A model generated the notes under the pieces. The model was not told the origin of the DNA. It worked only from the letters and a program-made list of their open reading frames with translations, and did no database searches. A stretch of 62,205 nucleotides of DNA from Nemertoderma westbladi (lineage: Eukaryota > Xenacoelomorpha > Nemertodermatida > Nemertodermatidae): positions 1 to 62,205 of the forward strand of contig JAUCBJ010006640.1 of assembly GCA_032718475.1 (NCBI GenBank), given 5' to 3'. Numbering within the stretch: the stretch's first letter is position 1; each line of letters begins with the position of its first letter. Below are positions 60,381 through 62,205 of this stretch, one piece after another. Made by a program: the position numbers and the translations under genes.

Positions 60381-60761
60381 TTACGTTGGGGAGTCCCTAG
60401 ATGTTTGTTGGATTAGGGAGGTGGTCGTGGGAAGAGTATCTTGCCTTCCATAGTTTCTGGACAGTTCTCGGTCTCGTTCCAGTAAACATAAACGACCAAC
60501 TGGGCGATTGAGCTGCTGTGTCTCGAAGACAATTCCCAGTTTCTTGAAGTTACGTCGCATGACGACGAGTTCTACCGATCGCACCAAACCATCATCCGAG
60601 ATGTGAGTCTCAATGATACGACCTGTCTGCCACCGCTTACGTGGAAGATCTGAATCCACAATAAGGACCATGTCTCCAGCGCTGACGTTTTCTTGCTGCG
60701 CAAACCACTTAGTTCGAAGTTGTAGCGTGGGCAGATAATGTTTTTGAGGGGCAAACCTCAT
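60381..60761 (-). pseudogene. BEL/Pao polyprotein C-terminal fragment
   Basis: 126 codons on the - strand with the domain found at the end of BEL/Pao pol proteins: YLPTLQLRTKWF, then GDMVLIVDSDLPRKRWQTGRI, GLVRSVEL, and RPVGRLCLLE. The upstream integrase core is missing because the 475-bp repeat begins exactly at its 5' edge. Confidence 0.88.
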
Positions 60762-62205
60762 TAAGTTGCATTTTTTTTTTTATAATAATGAGATATAAAA
60801 ATTTATTTAAAATTTAAAATTCAAGACCGGTGAGGGATTGTTTTTAAAGAAATATTCCCTACTTAAATTTTTTTAATTTGAGTTAAAATTTTTAGATTTT
60901 GGGGGTTTGGTGCCCAAAAGAGAGAATTAGATAGAATAAGTGATTTTTTAAGTCACTTTAGTTGATTATTTCAGCCTTTCTTTAGATTTTTATATTAGTT
61001 TTTCAGTTTAGTCTCAACCCCCCTCCGGTTGGGAGGGAGGGGATAGATAGAGAGGGAATATTTTTAGTGTAACCCGAGTAGGTTTAGGAGGAGTAGTGTT
61101 TAATTATGGTCCTGCCCTAAAGATAGTGAGTTTAGTCATTGCGCAATTTAGATTGCTTTAGAGAAAATTTCTTAAAGATTGAATTTTCTTCCTCTCACAT
61201 ATTTTTTTTAAATTAAGTGTGAGGGGCAAACCTCATTAAGTTGCATTTTTTTTTTTATAATAATGAGATATAAAAATTTATTTAAAATTTAAAATTCAAG
61301 ACCGGTGAGGGATTGTTTTTAAAGAAATATTCCCTACTTAAATTTTTTTAATTTGAGTTAAAATTTTTAGATTTTGGGGGTTTGGTGCCCAAAAGAGAGA
61401 ATTAGATAGAATAAGTGATTTTTTAAGTCACTTTAGTTGATTATTTCAGCCTTTCTTTAGATTTTTATATTAGTTTTTCAGTTTAGTCTCAACCCCCCTC
61501 CGGTTGGGAGGGAGGGGATAGATAGAGAGGGAATATTTTTAGTGTAACCCGAGTAGGTTTAGGAGGAGTAGTGTTTAATTATGGTCCTGCCCTAAAGATA
61601 GTGAGTTTAGTCATTGCGCAATTTAGATTGCTTTAGAGAAAATTTCTTAAAGATTGAATTTTCTTCCTCTCACATATTTTTTTTAAATTAAGTGTGAGGG
61701 GCAAACCTCATTAAGTTGCATTTTTTTTTTTATAATAATGAGATATAAAAATTTATTTAAAATTTAAAATTCAAGACCGGTGAGGGATTGTTTTTAAAGA
61801 AATATTCCCTACTTAAATTTTTTTAATTTGAGTTAAAATTTTTAGATTTTGGGGGTTTGGTGCCCAAAAGAGAGAATTAGATAGAATAAGTGATTTTTTA
61901 AGTCACTTTAGTTGATTATTTCAGCCTTTCTTTAGATTTTTATATTAGTTTTTCAGTTTAGTCTCAACCCCCCTCCGGTTGGGAGGGAGGGGATAGATAG
62001 AGAGGGAATATTTTTAGTGTAACCCGAGTAGGTTTAGGAGGAGTAGTGTTTAATTATGGTCCTGCCCTAAAGATAGTGAGTTTAGTCATTGCGCAATTTA
62101 GATTGCTTTAGAGAAAATTTCTTAAAGATTGAATTTTCTTCCTCTCACATATTTTTTTTAAATTAAGTGTGAGGGGCAAACCTCATTAAGTTGCATTTTT
62201 TTTTT
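60746..62205 (+). repeat. 475-bp tandem repeat, three copies plus a fourth cut by the window end
   Basis: Units start GAGGGGCAAACCTCATTAAG at 60746, 61221, 61696 and 62171. I see no difference among the copies. Each contains TGTGAGGGGC near its start and CCTCTCACA near its end, a TG...CA pair of short inverted ends, so the unit may derive from an LTR of about 456 bp plus a 19-bp spacer. The array abuts the Pao fragment at a shared word, AATGAGGTTTGCCCCTC (- strand). Confidence 0.93.

Overview
The window is nuclear DNA from an animal, most likely an invertebrate. It has spliced genes with long introns, a TRAF signalling adaptor, and SUMO and mitoribosome genes. The background is AT-rich and dense with retrotransposons (RTE-like, CR1-like, Mag-like Gypsy, BEL/Pao), DNA transposons and satellites. 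I cannot name the species. No CRISPR array, operon or confident RNA gene was seen.

Three host genes are recognisable. (1) A TNF-receptor-associated factor (TRAF) gene runs on the + strand from at least 802 to its stop at 46274. I place seven firm exons (4489-4731, 10441-10577, 14761-14915, 15392-15633, 28240-28441, 45518-45677, 46032-46274) and two probable upstream ones (802-879, 4051-4124). All junctions keep frame. They encode a Lys-rich N-terminal stretch, a C3HC3D RING, five TRAF zinc fingers, a short coiled coil and the MATH domain. The first exon(s) lie outside the window or were not found. (2) SAE1 (AOS1), the SUMO E1 subunit, is an uninterrupted reading frame on the - strand (50404-48950), enlarged by a Gly-Ser-Thr minisatellite. 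(3) MRPL45, a mitochondrial large-subunit ribosomal protein, is an uninterrupted frame on the + strand (58121-59419).

Almost everything else is repeats, mostly inside TRAF introns. 0-4.5 kb: RTE-like fragments and minisatellites. 4.9-10 kb: a full-length but broken CR1-like element (5521-10001) inserted into the 3' end of an RTE copy. 10.7-15 kb: another RTE copy, a hAT MITE with a perfect 8-bp target duplication, and a 20-bp minisatellite. 15.5-20.2 kb: half of a TRAF exon is duplicated 4,008 bp downstream between arrays of a 17-bp minisatellite, which also hosts a near-intact RTE-like element on the - strand. 20.6-27.2 kb: a hAT-like element carrying a nested TTAA foldback, a GC-rich Mag-like LTR retrotransposon and a small MITE. 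28.4-45.5 kb: one 17-kb intron holding a 911-bp foldback, a 4.6-kb 16-bp satellite with higher-order structure, a 146-bp satellite, and repeated hairpin modules. 46.3-48.9 kb: repeats between TRAF and SAE1. 51.6-56.8 kb: two CR1-like remnants. 60.4-62.2 kb: a BEL/Pao fragment followed by a 475-bp tandem repeat that runs off the end.

The most interesting signals are: the repeated pairing of hairpin modules (an ATGCARCCATAAG dyad) with 146-bp satellite; the LTR element whose LTRs differ at one of 153 positions although its genes are broken and three catalytic acids are substituted; RTE-like copies sitting inside tandem repeats; and the exon fragment caught in the 17-bp minisatellite.
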